NCBI RefSeq assembly: GCF_020687805.1
Contig: NZ_JAJEWQ010000006.1
Span: forward strand, 183,750 to 247,749
Reading direction: 5' to 3'
Length of the DNA stretch: 64,000 bases
Source: Planctobacterium marinum
GTDB taxonomy: Bacteria > Pseudomonadota > Gammaproteobacteria > Enterobacterales > Alteromonadaceae
Part shown: positions 47,813-56,454 of the stretch, one piece after another
Layout of the letters: the number at the start of each line of letters is the position of its first letter
Position numbering within the stretch: position 1 is the stretch's first letter
Notes under the pieces: model-generated
What the model was told of the DNA's origin: nothing
What the model saw: only the letters and a program-made list of their open reading frames with translations
Databases searched by the model: none
Made by a program: the position numbers and the translations under genes

Positions 47813-48301
47813 ATGACCATTAAACTATTTGATAATCAGTTATTTGCTGAACTTGATGAGAAAGCCGCCAGTAGCCCCCGCCGGCGCAGTAATTACAACA
47901 TTCACCAAGAGCCGGATGCAGCTGTCCAGCGGCTGTTTATCACCCTGTACCCCGATTCCTACGTTAGACCTCATAAACACCTTCAGTCGGATAAATGGGA
48001 GTTCTTTTTAATGATAACGGGCGAAGTGGCTTTTTTACTGTTTGATGAGCAGGGGGTATGCAAGGAGCGTTATCATTTATCAGCCAATGGTGATGTCAAA
48101 GGCTTAGAAATCCCGCCAGGTGTCTGGCATACCGTGGTGCCTTTACAGCAACCCGCCACCTTTTTCGAGGTAAAACAGGGGCCTTATATCCCACTGGATG
48201 ACAAGGGCTTTGCCAGCTGGGCGCCAGAAGAAGGCGTAAACGAAGTGCCGGCGTTTTTAGCGCGATTGAAAAATATAGAGCCGGGCCAGGCAATAAACTG
48301 A
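47813..48301 (+). CDS. WbuC-family cupin-fold metalloprotein
   Basis: A 162-residue cupin with the WbuC pattern: RRRSNYNIHQEPDAAVQRL, the metal-site strand RPHKHLQSDKWEFFLMITGE and GLEIPPGVWHTVVPL. WbuC is named from O-antigen clusters, but its reaction is unknown. There are no O-antigen genes here. It is convergent with the ctlX-like gene, 10 bases apart. Confidence 0.85.
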   Translation: MTIKLFDNQLFAELDEKAASSPRRRSNYNIHQEPDAAVQRLFITLYPDSYVRPHKHLQSDKWEFFLMITGEVAFLLFDEQGVCKERYHLSANGDVKGLEIPPGVWHTVVPLQQPATFFEVKQGPYIPLDDKGFASWAPEEGVNEVPAFLARLKNIEPGQAIN

Positions 48302-48311
48302 CCCTGACAAT

Positions 48312-49235
48312 TTAGCGTTTGGATAAATGAATCCCTGCTAACATGCAGCGTACAGAGCCGCCTGCCAGTTCCAGCATGGATACATCTAATGGCAGTAAGG
48401 TGACATGTTGTTCCAGTTGCCTTATTTGCGCCTTATCCAGTGCCTTAAACGCGGTTTGGGACAGGGCCAATAACCGACCCTTTTTGCTTTGCAGCTCCAG
48501 TGCATTACCGCAAAACAGATTGATTTGCTGCTCGGTAAGGGCAACGATTTGTCGACCGCTATTTTCGAAACGATGAATAATTTCCTGACGGCGCGGCAAG
48601 TCCTGCATCATATCAAACCCTGCCATCACAAAATCTGTCCCAATACACATCAGTACATTAGTGTGGTAAATCGGGGTACCACTGCTATCGGCAGCCTTAA
48701 ACACCATAGGTTCAAAATTGAAGTGAGAGCAAAACCGCTCCAGGGCAATGGAATCAGTTCGGTTCGATTGCGCCGCATAAGCGACTCGCTCCAGATGGTC
48801 CAGTACCATAGCGCCGGTGCCTTCCAGAAACAGGTTGTCATACTCCAGTCCGGAATAATCTACCACATCCTGTACCCGGTATACTCGCTTTAGCATTTCA
48901 ATGATATCGGTACGGCGCTCTTTACGACGGTTTTCGGTATACATAGGGTAAATGGCTACCTGTCCACCGGTATGAGTGGAAAACCAATTGTTAGGGAATA
49001 CTGAGTCTGGTGTTTCAGTGCCTGTGTCTTCAAACAAATGTACATCAATGCCATGGTCTTGCAGTGTCTTTGCTACCTGAGTGACCTGGCTAAAAGCGAC
49101 CTGAGTGACTTCTGATGCCGGTAGATGCACCTCTGAAGGTTGAAACTTATTATCACTCAGGGTTTGTGGGTTAGGGCAAAATGTATGCGGCCTGATCATT
49201 ACTACAGATGCCGGAGCTTGCGGATTCATCGCCAT
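48312..49235 (-). CDS. arginine deiminase-related amidino hydrolase (CtlX-like)
   Basis: A 307-residue member of the guanidino-group-modifying enzyme superfamily. The N-terminus VVMIRPHTFCPNPQT, the FPNNWFSTH block, the FLEGTGAMVLDH block and the C-terminal cysteine in GGSVRCMLAG match the CtlX (citrulline utilization hydrolase) subgroup. The ATG at 49235 has GGAG eight bases upstream. It is divergent from the Lrp-type regulator with a strong dyad between them, which suggests amino-acid-responsive control. The substrate (citrulline, arginine or a derivative) is inferred from family. Confidence 0.85.
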   Translation of the reverse strand: MAMNPQAPASVVMIRPHTFCPNPQTLSDNKFQPSEVHLPASEVTQVAFSQVTQVAKTLQDHGIDVHLFEDTGTETPDSVFPNNWFSTHTGGQVAIYPMYTENRRKERRTDIIEMLKRVYRVQDVVDYSGLEYDNLFLEGTGAMVLDHLERVAYAAQSNRTDSIALERFCSHFNFEPMVFKAADSSGTPIYHTNVLMCIGTDFVMAGFDMMQDLPRRQEIIHRFENSGRQIVALTEQQINLFCGNALELQSKKGRLLALSQTAFKALDKAQIRQLEQHVTLLPLDVSMLELAGGSVRCMLAGIHLSKR

Positions 49236-49347
49236 CAATCATTCTCCACGATTATTAGGGTGTTTATTTTTATGGCGAATAGCCTACTACGAAGCTGAAT
49301 TAGTATAAATGTCAAAAATTTGTATAAAATCCAATTTATTTTTGCAA

Positions 49348-49370
49348 TTTGACAGGTGCAATCTGTCAAA
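49348..49370. promoter_or_regulatory. operator candidate, 8-bp perfect dyad for the Lrp-type regulator
   Basis: TTTGACAG and CTGTCAAA are perfect inverted arms around GTGCAAT. A third half-site TGTCAAA is at 49310-49316. The array lies between the divergent ctlX-like gene and the Lrp/AsnC gene and ends 19 bases before the latter's start, a good position for autoregulation. Confidence 0.6.
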
Positions 49371-49389
49371 ATGATATTTTTGTTTAAAG

Positions 49390-49848
49390 GTGGGTGAGAA
49401 ATTGAGTAGTCAAAAGGGCGTGCCCTATTTACATGACAGTCTCGATCGACAACTGCTGGCTATTTTACGCGGTGACGGCCGGGCGTCGATATCCAAACTG
49501 GCGGGTGAGTTAAACGTTTCCAGAGGCACTGTTCAAAACAGATTAGATCGTCTGGTGTCCTGTGGGGTTATTTTAGGTTTTACGGTTCGCGCTCATGAAG
49601 AAATTGAAAGCAATGTGGTGCGGGCGATAATGATGATTGAGGTAGTGGGCAAGTCCACTGCTCAGGTGATCCAAAAATTAAAAGGAATACCACAATTGCA
49701 AAAGCTGCATACCACTAACGGGGCCTGGGATTTGGTGGCAGAAATCGTGGCAGGAAACCTGGTTGAGTTTGATCACGTATTGCGCGATGTCAGGTTAATT
49801 GATGGGGTGCTGAACAGTGAAACCAGCATACTGTTAACCAGCGCCTGA
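49390..49848 (+). CDS. Lrp/AsnC-family transcriptional regulator
   Basis: A 152-residue regulator. The helix-turn-helix domain (LDRQLLAILRGDGRASISKL, VSRGTVQNRLDRLV) is followed by the RAM ligand domain (VVRAIMMIEVVGKSTAQV). The GTG at 49390 is a possible start; a TTG at 49402 is an alternative, and both have G-rich upstream sequence. It probably senses an amino acid and controls the divergent ctlX-like gene, and perhaps the D-glutamate operon that ends downstream. Confidence 0.9.
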   Translation: MGEKLSSQKGVPYLHDSLDRQLLAILRGDGRASISKLAGELNVSRGTVQNRLDRLVSCGVILGFTVRAHEEIESNVVRAIMMIEVVGKSTAQVIQKLKGIPQLQKLHTTNGAWDLVAEIVAGNLVEFDHVLRDVRLIDGVLNSETSILLTSA

Positions 49849-49862
49849 CATGACTGAAACAG

Positions 49863-49889
49863 GCGGAAGCAAGGTATTCCTACTTCCGC
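49863..49889. terminator. hairpin between convergent genes
   Basis: GCGGAAG and CTTCCGC form a 7-bp stem that extends with a bulge. It sits between the Lrp gene and the convergent aminotransferase gene and lacks a U-tract. Confidence 0.45.
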
Positions 49890-49898
49890 GTAACTGAA

Positions 49899-50756
49899 TT
49901 AATAGTCAAATTTGTGTTTTGAGTACAGCGCCTGAGCCTGCTGCCAGATTTCTCCGGGAATGCCGCTGTTAATCAACGTATCATCCACCTGAATTACCGG
50001 CATAAGTTCTTTCGAAGAACTGGTAAGCCATACTTCATCGGCATTTAATACATCCGTTTTACTGATTTGTGCCTCTGAGACGCGATATTCGCTGTGCATC
50101 CTTAAAATGTCTAAAATCAGCTGCCGGGTAATACCGGGCAACAGGGCCGTACTCAGTGGTGGAGTGACGATATGACGATTTTTTACAATAAATACGTTGG
50201 ATGAACTGGCTTCGGTCAAATAGTCAGACTGGTCAAACAGCAGAGTTTCATTGGCACTGTGTTCAACACCCTGCTGATAATGCATTACATTGCCCAGTAG
50301 AGACGTTGACTTAATATGACAGCGTTGCCAGCGTCTGTCCGTGGTGGTGATAACCTTCGCCGTTCTGGCATTGTTGATATCAGCCACAGGCGCAGCGGGG
50401 ATTTCAAAAGTAAAGGCAAACACCGTGGGGCTAATTCCCTGCGGATAAGCGTGACTGCGTTTGGTGTCGGCTCCCCGACTTACCTGAATATAAATTCCCA
50501 GGTTACCTGAGCTATTTAATGACAACAGCTTTTCGCACAATGTACGCCAATCCTGGAGTTGGGTGGACAACTGAATCTTCAGCTCTTTCAGGCCATTATT
50601 AAGTCGATTGATATGAGGTTCAAACCCTACCATTTTCCCATTGTAGGATGGGATAACTTCGTATACCCCATCGCCAAATAAAAAGCCGCGATCCATAGGG
50701 GAGATTTTTGCTTGCTCAGCAGGTAGGAATTCCCCATTTAAGTACACCTGATTCAT
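49899..50756 (-). CDS. dat: D-amino acid aminotransferase (class IV PLP enzyme)
   Basis: A 285-residue fold-type IV transaminase. The N-terminus VYLNGEFLPAEQAKISPMDR with GFLFGDGVYEV, the PLP lysine in CHIKSTSLLGN and the phosphate-binding region EASSSNVFIV are those of D-alanine aminotransferases. It would interconvert D-Ala and 2-oxoglutarate with pyruvate and D-Glu. It is the last gene of the leftward run with the D-glutamate cyclase and 5-oxoprolinase genes, 76 bases after pxpC. Confidence 0.9.
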   Translation of the reverse strand: MNQVYLNGEFLPAEQAKISPMDRGFLFGDGVYEVIPSYNGKMVGFEPHINRLNNGLKELKIQLSTQLQDWRTLCEKLLSLNSSGNLGIYIQVSRGADTKRSHAYPQGISPTVFAFTFEIPAAPVADINNARTAKVITTTDRRWQRCHIKSTSLLGNVMHYQQGVEHSANETLLFDQSDYLTEASSSNVFIVKNRHIVTPPLSTALLPGITRQLILDILRMHSEYRVSEAQISKTDVLNADEVWLTSSSKELMPVIQVDDTLINSGIPGEIWQQAQALYSKHKFDY

Positions 50757-50832
50757 GGTTTTCTGTTTCCGGAAAAGAAAATTAAGTTAATTCGATTTTA
50801 TTGCACTACTGATTGCCAGTCTTTGCAGTTGG

Positions 50833-51789
50833 TCATTCAGTGTAGCGTTGCATCGTCGTGTTGTTGAATTTGGCCCGGGCAAGATGAAGCTGATTGTGCG
50901 CTTCTTCGATTGTGACGGGGGTAAATTCAACCGTAGCACCTGCCGTGGTTTGCATTAGTTTGCTTAAGTCTAATGATAATACACTGCCTATTTTGGGGTA
51001 ACCCCCAATTGTTTGTCGATCTTTGCCCAGAACTATGGGCTGTCCGTCGGCTGGTATCTGTACCGCGCCCAGGGCGATACCTTCCGATAACATGGTGCGG
51101 GTAGGAAACTCAATTGCCGGGCCTGTCAATCGATAGCCCATTCTGTCGGCCAGTTGGCTTACGGTGTAGCGATTACCGAAAAAACGTGCCTTTTGCAGCC
51201 TGTCAAAACGGTCGTATTGATAGCCCTTTATTAATCGCAATTGCAAATTTTTTGAGTAATCCGGGATATCTTCACGGTAAAGTCCCAACAGTGGCTGATT
51301 TTGGGTGGCAAACCTGTTCAATATCTGGTTTGCTTTTAACGGTTTTCCGTTAATGCCTCCAATACCTTCGCGTACGACTGTGGCGGCGCTGTTTAGTTGT
51401 GGTGTCACACTGAATCCGCCTCCCACTGCCAGGTAGAGTCGACAACCGGCTGAGGCAAAGTTGATGCTAAGTTTATCGCCCCTGGCCACATTGTGACTGC
51501 GCCACTGGGAAATTTCTGCATTATTTAAACTCACACTGCAGTGAGCACCGGTAATACTTATCTGGCAATCTGACAAGGATTCCAGATGTAGTCCGCCCAT
51601 GGTTATTTCAAGGGTGGCACTATTGGCGGGATTTCCCAGTAATTTATTGGCCCACATAAAGGCGTGTTCATCGGCGGGACCGCCTGTGCTCAGGCCCAGT
51701 TTTGCCTGCCCAAAACGGCCTGCATCCTGAATTAAGCTCAGCATCCCGGCATCGAGAATTTTAAAAGCCTGAAGAGCTTCAGATGTCAT
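50833..51789 (-). CDS. pxpC: 5-oxoprolinase subunit PxpC (KipA/biotin-dependent carboxyltransferase-like)
   Basis: A 318-residue subunit of the ATP-dependent PxpABC 5-oxoprolinase. Signatures are ILDAGMLSLIQDAGRFGQAK with GLSTGGPADEHAF, AVGGGFSVTPQLNSAATV, TMLSEGIALGAVQIPADGQP and GKDRQTIGGYPKIG. It overlaps pxpB by 11 bases, so the complex is translationally coupled. Confidence 0.93.
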   Translation of the reverse strand: MTSEALQAFKILDAGMLSLIQDAGRFGQAKLGLSTGGPADEHAFMWANKLLGNPANSATLEITMGGLHLESLSDCQISITGAHCSVSLNNAEISQWRSHNVARGDKLSINFASAGCRLYLAVGGGFSVTPQLNSAATVVREGIGGINGKPLKANQILNRFATQNQPLLGLYREDIPDYSKNLQLRLIKGYQYDRFDRLQKARFFGNRYTVSQLADRMGYRLTGPAIEFPTRTMLSEGIALGAVQIPADGQPIVLGKDRQTIGGYPKIGSVLSLDLSKLMQTTAGATVEFTPVTIEEAHNQLHLARAKFNNTTMQRYTE

Positions 51790-52504
51790 GCAGTTCGCCT
51801 CCCTGTGCTAAATACTCGGCTTTGTCTATCGGCTTAAAACATACCCTATCTCCGACATTAAATGGCATGGCTGGGGTCTGCGATAAATCAAACAAAGGGG
51901 TAGGGCAAAGACCTATGATATTCCAGCCGCCAGGGCTTTGTGACGGATATACTGCGGTTTGTTGATCGGCGATGGCTACCGCGCCTTTCGGTACCTTTTT
52001 GCGTGGGGTTTGTAACCGTGGTGCAGCAATCATTGGGTCCACTTCACCCAGGTAAGCAAAACCCGGCGCAAAACCTATGGAGTACACCTGGTATTCTTTG
52101 GCACTGTGGCGTTTAATCACTTCATCCACTGAGATATTTTTGTCGTTGGCAATCGTAAGCAGGTCCGGCCCTGATTCTTCTGCATAATACACCGGCAGGG
52201 TCACCAGTTTACCCTGAGTCTGTTGAAACTGCGTTTGCCGCGCAGTGCAACAGGCGTTTTCAATTACCCTGGCAACAACAAAATGATCGGTGTTCAGGGC
52301 GTTGTAAATGACCAATAGGGAATTAAAAGATGGTACAAGGTCCAGGATATCACACCCAAGCTCTTTGCTAATGATGTGTTGTACGGCAGTGATCTGAGCG
52401 GAAACCGCTTTATCGGGTGTTGACGCAAAATACACTATCAGCGCGTTTTCTGATGCTGCAACAATTTTGGGGTAGTCAGTCTGGTTGGTCATTTTTGACT
52501 GCAT
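51779..52504 (-). CDS. pxpB: 5-oxoprolinase subunit PxpB (KipI-like)
   Basis: A 241-residue subunit with the KipI/allophanate-hydrolase-like motifs LPVYYAEESGPDLLTIA, the YSIGFAPGFAYLGEVD block and QSPGGWNIIGLCPTPLFD. With PxpC it forms the ATP-using half of 5-oxoprolinase. Two starts are possible: 52504, or 52492, which would give an ATGA overlap with the pxpA stop. Confidence 0.92.
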   Translation of the reverse strand: MQSKMTNQTDYPKIVAASENALIVYFASTPDKAVSAQITAVQHIISKELGCDILDLVPSFNSLLVIYNALNTDHFVVARVIENACCTARQTQFQQTQGKLVTLPVYYAEESGPDLLTIANDKNISVDEVIKRHSAKEYQVYSIGFAPGFAYLGEVDPMIAAPRLQTPRKKVPKGAVAIADQQTAVYPSQSPGGWNIIGLCPTPLFDLSQTPAMPFNVGDRVCFKPIDKAEYLAQGGELHDI

Positions 52505-53223
52505 AGCTGTTTGAGGCGTTTTATCAGGTTTATCGATTCCGGGTTATCCCCATGCACGCAAAGCGTATCGGCCTGAATTGCCAGATTGTCACCGGTATTT
52601 GTTGTGACTGTGCCTTCTTGCACCAGCTGTTCAACCTGTTCGATGATTTGTTGTTCATTGAGCACGGCACCGGGCTGACTGCGGCTTAGCAAGTGTCCGT
52701 TATTGTCATAACGACGGTCGGCAAAGGCTTCGAAAAGCAGTTCGATGCCCATTGTCTTTGCTTGCGTTGAATGTAGTCCGGTTTGCTGAGTCGCCAGCAG
52801 CATCAGCTTTAATGGCGTTGGATATCTGGCCACGGCCTCCATAACGGTGGTGAGTATTTGTGGTTCCGCCATCATTTGGTTATACAAGGCGCCATGGGGT
52901 TTAACATAACTGAGCTGTTGCTGTTGTGCTCTGGCCATGCCTTCCAGTGCGGCAATCTGGTAATGCAGTAAATTAATCAATTCGTTTGCAGCGATATGCA
53001 TGGTTCTGCGGCCAAATCCCGCTAAATCAGGATAGCCTGGATGAGCGCCAATTTCGGTTTTGCATTCACCTGTGTGTTTTAGTGTCGAGGCCATCACATT
53101 GGCGTCCCCGGCGTGAAAACCACAGGCAATATTGGCCATATCAATATGAGGGATCACCGCGTGATCCATGCCCATTTGCCAGGCGCCAAAGCTTTCGCCT
53201 AAGTCGCAGTTAAGTTTAATCAT
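52489..53223 (-). CDS. pxpA: 5-oxoprolinase subunit PxpA (LamB/YcsF family)
   Basis: A 244-residue LamB/YcsF protein with MIKLNCDLGESFGAWQMG, MANIACGFHAGDANVM, GAHPGYPDLAGFGRRTM, YVKPHGALYNQMM and LCVHGDNPESI. It supplies the hydrolase active site that opens 5-oxo-L-proline to L-glutamate. It is eight bases downstream of the DUF1445 gene. Confidence 0.94.
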   Translation of the reverse strand: MIKLNCDLGESFGAWQMGMDHAVIPHIDMANIACGFHAGDANVMASTLKHTGECKTEIGAHPGYPDLAGFGRRTMHIAANELINLLHYQIAALEGMARAQQQQLSYVKPHGALYNQMMAEPQILTTVMEAVARYPTPLKLMLLATQQTGLHSTQAKTMGIELLFEAFADRRYDNNGHLLSRSQPGAVLNEQQIIEQVEQLVQEGTVTTNTGDNLAIQADTLCVHGDNPESINLIKRLKQLCSQK

Positions 53224-53231
53224 GGGAATTT

Positions 53232-54023
53232 TCAGCCTATTGCAAAGTCACTATTTTTCAGGTCAGTTACTAACATACAACCTGGACTATGGGTAATGCA
53301 AAGTTCAGGTTTAGCATTCATGATGGCCAGTTGAGGTGTTACACCGCAGGCCCAGAATAAGGGGACTTCATCGTCGTGAATTGTAACCGCGTCGCCAAAG
53401 TCTGGTTGGCTCAAATCTTTAATGCCAATTAAAGATGGATCGCCAAAGTGTACCGGCGCACCATGTACTGACGGATAACGGCTGCATATCTGGATGGCCC
53501 GGATAGCGTCAGCTGCTTTCATAGGCCTCATGCTGACCACCATATTGCCGCTAAATCGCCCGGCGGACTTGCAGGGGATGTTGGTTTTATACATGGGGAC
53601 ATTTTTCTGTTCTGAGATGTTTCGCACTTCAATCCCTTCGCTGAGCAAAGCTTCTTCAAAGGAAAACGAACAACCTAACAGAAAAGCCACAAAATCCTCT
53701 TGCCAGATACTGCTAATATCCGGCACCTGCTCACTGAATTTACCATTTTTAAATATCTGATAGGCAGGGAAGTCAGTGCGAATATCAATATCATTGCCAG
53801 CCTGCTCTACCCGAAAGTCGCCGGGAAACTGACTGGTTGCAATGATGGGGCAGGGTCTGGGATTTAGTTGGCAGAATTGCCGAAATTCATCCGCCAGCTG
53901 GTTAGGTAAAATCACCAGGTTACATTGAACATAGCCTTTCGCCAAACCGGACGTATGGGTGCGGTAATCACCTTTTCGGATGGCCTGGCGTATCTCTTGT
54001 GGTGTCGATTGTGCTGTTAACAT
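53232..54023 (-). CDS. DUF1445/YcsI-like protein, N-terminal half of D-glutamate cyclase
   Basis: A 263-residue 'putative hydro-lyase' with the family blocks SGLAKGYVQCNLVILP, CSFSFEEALLSEGI, PVHFGDPSLIGI, VPLFWACGVTPQ and THSPGCMLVTD. The same domain forms the N-terminal half of mammalian D-glutamate cyclase (DGLUCY), which interconverts D-glutamate and 5-oxo-D-proline. Its placement directly in front of pxpABC and behind the gene for the other DGLUCY half supports that activity here. The link is inference; the family name in databases does not state it. Confidence 0.88.
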   Translation of the reverse strand: MLTAQSTPQEIRQAIRKGDYRTHTSGLAKGYVQCNLVILPNQLADEFRQFCQLNPRPCPIIATSQFPGDFRVEQAGNDIDIRTDFPAYQIFKNGKFSEQVPDISSIWQEDFVAFLLGCSFSFEEALLSEGIEVRNISEQKNVPMYKTNIPCKSAGRFSGNMVVSMRPMKAADAIRAIQICSRYPSVHGAPVHFGDPSLIGIKDLSQPDFGDAVTIHDDEVPLFWACGVTPQLAIMNAKPELCITHSPGCMLVTDLKNSDFAIG

Positions 54024-54139
54024 AGTGATTGTGATTCTTCTTTAATTGTGGTGATTTAACCGCAAATGGGAATACCAGGGAATAGACTGAACTAAAAAAA
54101 ACTGAGTCATGACGTCAAAGCCATGTTTTTCCGATTGCG

Positions 54140-54985
54140 CTAATTTTTAGCATTGCCAATGATGACCCGGATTTGGTTGAGGACTTCATAGCCTGCACTA
54201 AAGCACAGGCTGTCTTCGGTGAGTTCGTTTCTGCGGGTAACACCATCGACACTGCCTTTGGCAGACAGGTATTTTAAGAGACTTTCCACATCGAGATTTT
54301 CCAGTAAATCCGCGGGATGCCAGAGGCTCATGATACCAATCAATCCGTACGCGCCCCAGTTAGAGACATCGGCCACTAATAACTCATCACATTCGGTCAC
54401 CGAAGGAATTATATTGAGTGATGCCAGCTCTGGTGCAATATTACCCATGCCAATTTCGTTGCCGCCATCGCCAATGGCGATAGTAGGGCAGTTTGCCTGG
54501 CTCATAAAAAAATCAAAACTGGCGCAGCGGGTAGAGATATCTTCCCCCCGCATATTACAATACTGGCCTTCGCTATTGAGGCCCGGCCGTTCGATGGAAA
54601 TAATGGCCGCCGGTTGGTATTGAGCTGCGATTTGCTGCGCGTACAGAGGGGCACCCTGAACATCATTAACCGCGATGGGGATAACCCGATAGTCATCTTT
54701 GAGTTGCGCATAAAGTGGAACACCACAAACCAGGTGGGGTGTCTTACCCAGCGTTTGCAACAGATTATAGAGTAAAATGGCGCCTACCGGACCGTCAGTC
54801 TCAAACGTATGATCTACAGGAAATCCGGTGCCAATCAGTACATTCCCCTGGCAGTGGAATAGTGTTTTTGCGGCGCGTAAAAAGTAACCAGGCCGCAAGG
54901 CCGACTGCATCGTTTTCATGCCTCTGAGGTTGCGTGCCACCAGACAATCTTCAATTAGCTGACTGATATTAATGAGGTTCATCAT
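54140..54985 (-). CDS. DUF4392 protein, C-terminal half of D-glutamate cyclase
   Basis: About 281 residues of the D-glutamate-cyclase-like C-terminal domain (DUF4392): VLIGTGFPVDHTFETDGPVG, TIAIGDGGNEIGMGNI and ADVSNWGAYGLIGIMSLW. In mammals this domain is fused after the DUF1445-type domain. Here it is a separate gene 116 bases before the DUF1445 gene. The start is uncertain: ATG at 54985 is used, and a TTG at 55012 would add nine residues. It follows the nagX-like gene closely. Confidence 0.85.
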   Translation of the reverse strand: MMNLINISQLIEDCLVARNLRGMKTMQSALRPGYFLRAAKTLFHCQGNVLIGTGFPVDHTFETDGPVGAILLYNLLQTLGKTPHLVCGVPLYAQLKDDYRVIPIAVNDVQGAPLYAQQIAAQYQPAAIISIERPGLNSEGQYCNMRGEDISTRCASFDFFMSQANCPTIAIGDGGNEIGMGNIAPELASLNIIPSVTECDELLVADVSNWGAYGLIGIMSLWHPADLLENLDVESLLKYLSAKGSVDGVTRRNELTEDSLCFSAGYEVLNQIRVIIGNAKN

Positions 54986-55025
54986 AGACGAATAGCGTTT
55001 CTCGTTTTCCAACGGTTAATGTGCA

Positions 55026-56234
55026 TTATACTTTCCAGATAATGCGCTTTTTGTACATGTAGTGAAATATCACATAAGACACAATCAGGAAGCTCAATGA
55101 CCAGGCCAGTGAGCCATTATAATTCCCCAACAGTGGTTGATAAACATGGGAAAACAAAAAGGCTTTCAGCGAAATTCCCTGTACGGGCACCATGATTAGG
55201 ATCCGCTCCGCAATGCAGGCAAACAGGTAAAAAGCAATGGAGTTCGCGCCAAAAACGATAAAGGGTGCAGACCAGCCTTTGATACCCCGGTGATCAATTA
55301 CATAAATACACAATGCCAGAGACAGGATTGCTATGCCTGAAGACAAAAATACAAAGGAAGGCGACCACAGTTGTTTGTTTATCGGAAAGACCGGGTCCAG
55401 AAGCCAGCCTGCTGAGGTTAAAACCAAACCCCAAAATAACAGCATTTTTACCTGAGGTAACAGCGGGGTTCTGTTTTGAGTGGCCCGTTGCAGATAATCG
55501 CCGACTGCCACACCGGAAATACAAGATGCCACAGCCGGTAGAGTGCTTAACAACCCTTCCGGATCAAAGCTGAAGGGATGGGTGCTACTATCGTATACAT
55601 GGTTTGTTGTCAGAAGCAGATGATCTACCCAGGCGGCCAGATTATTGCCTTTGATGAGTAAGCCTTGATAGACATTACCCTGGGTATCGTTGTAGGGCAC
55701 ACAAAGCATCAAAACGGCATATAAAACAAGCAATAGCGGGCCCATTGCGTAGAAGTACTTCTTAGGCAGATACAGATAGCTCAACACACAAAACAAATAA
55801 ACAACAGCAATGCGTTGCAGCACACCTAATAACCGGATGGAATAAAGACGTTGTTCTAACCAGTCGTAATTGTCAGCAATAAAATTAAAATAAAACAGCG
55901 CCAGAAACAGTCCCAGAGCGAATAATTTAGCGGCGCGGATGGCTGATGAATGCACGATGGCTGATTGGCTCAATCCCTTAGCTTGCATCACAGTGACAGA
56001 CAGGCTGATGGATACCCCAACGATGAAAATAAAAAACGGGAAAATCAGGTCTGTAGGTGTCCAGCCATGCCATTGTGCGTGGCTAAGCGGGGCATAGACG
56101 TAAGACCAACTACCTGGATTATTCACCAGAATCATGGCCGTGATTGTCAGCCCCCGGAACACATCCAGAGATAACATCCGGTTCGAGGGTATCTTACTGA
56201 GAATCGACTCCGCATAGCGGCTAAAAAATACCAT
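55026..56234 (-). CDS. NagX/HGSNAT-like membrane acyltransferase
   Basis: A 402-residue membrane protein with about ten to twelve helices and the family start RMLSLDVFRGLTITAMILVN followed by HGWTPTDLIFPFFIFIVGVS. The family includes human heparan-alpha-glucosaminide N-acetyltransferase and bacterial NagX from chitin and GlcNAc loci. It probably transfers acetyl groups to amino sugars across the membrane. The ATG at 56234 is chosen because an upstream start would add an atypical cysteine-rich leader. It is first in the leftward run toward the D-glutamate genes, with MetR-type boxes behind its start. Confidence 0.83.
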   Translation of the reverse strand: MVFFSRYAESILSKIPSNRMLSLDVFRGLTITAMILVNNPGSWSYVYAPLSHAQWHGWTPTDLIFPFFIFIVGVSISLSVTVMQAKGLSQSAIVHSSAIRAAKLFALGLFLALFYFNFIADNYDWLEQRLYSIRLLGVLQRIAVVYLFCVLSYLYLPKKYFYAMGPLLLVLYAVLMLCVPYNDTQGNVYQGLLIKGNNLAAWVDHLLLTTNHVYDSSTHPFSFDPEGLLSTLPAVASCISGVAVGDYLQRATQNRTPLLPQVKMLLFWGLVLTSAGWLLDPVFPINKQLWSPSFVFLSSGIAILSLALCIYVIDHRGIKGWSAPFIVFGANSIAFYLFACIAERILIMVPVQGISLKAFLFSHVYQPLLGNYNGSLAWSLSFLIVSYVIFHYMYKKRIIWKV

Positions 56235-56305
56235 AACACATTTCCGTATTGTGAGTGTCAGCTGGGCAGGGCAACAATGTAGCTGTCCTGACCCAAAGAA
56301 ACTCA

Positions 56306-56339
56306 TGAAAGTATTTCATGTTTTGATGAAATAAAGTCA
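56306..56339. promoter_or_regulatory. tandem MetR-type boxes upstream of mesX
   Basis: TGAAAGTATTTCA (56306-56318) fits the MetR consensus TGAA-N5-TTCA exactly. TGAAATAAAGTCA (56327-56339) fits with one mismatch. Their 21-bp spacing puts them on the same helix face. They lie between the divergent nagX-like gene and mesX, 116 bases or more before mesX. Confidence 0.65.
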
Positions 56340-56454
56340 TTTTTATTCATGTATGTGAATAGGTATAAATATCCCCATGCACTAACAACGTACGCAGCAT
56401 AACGGCATTGCCCCGCAGTGTTTGACGCGTCGGAAAACCGGACCCCACAGCATC

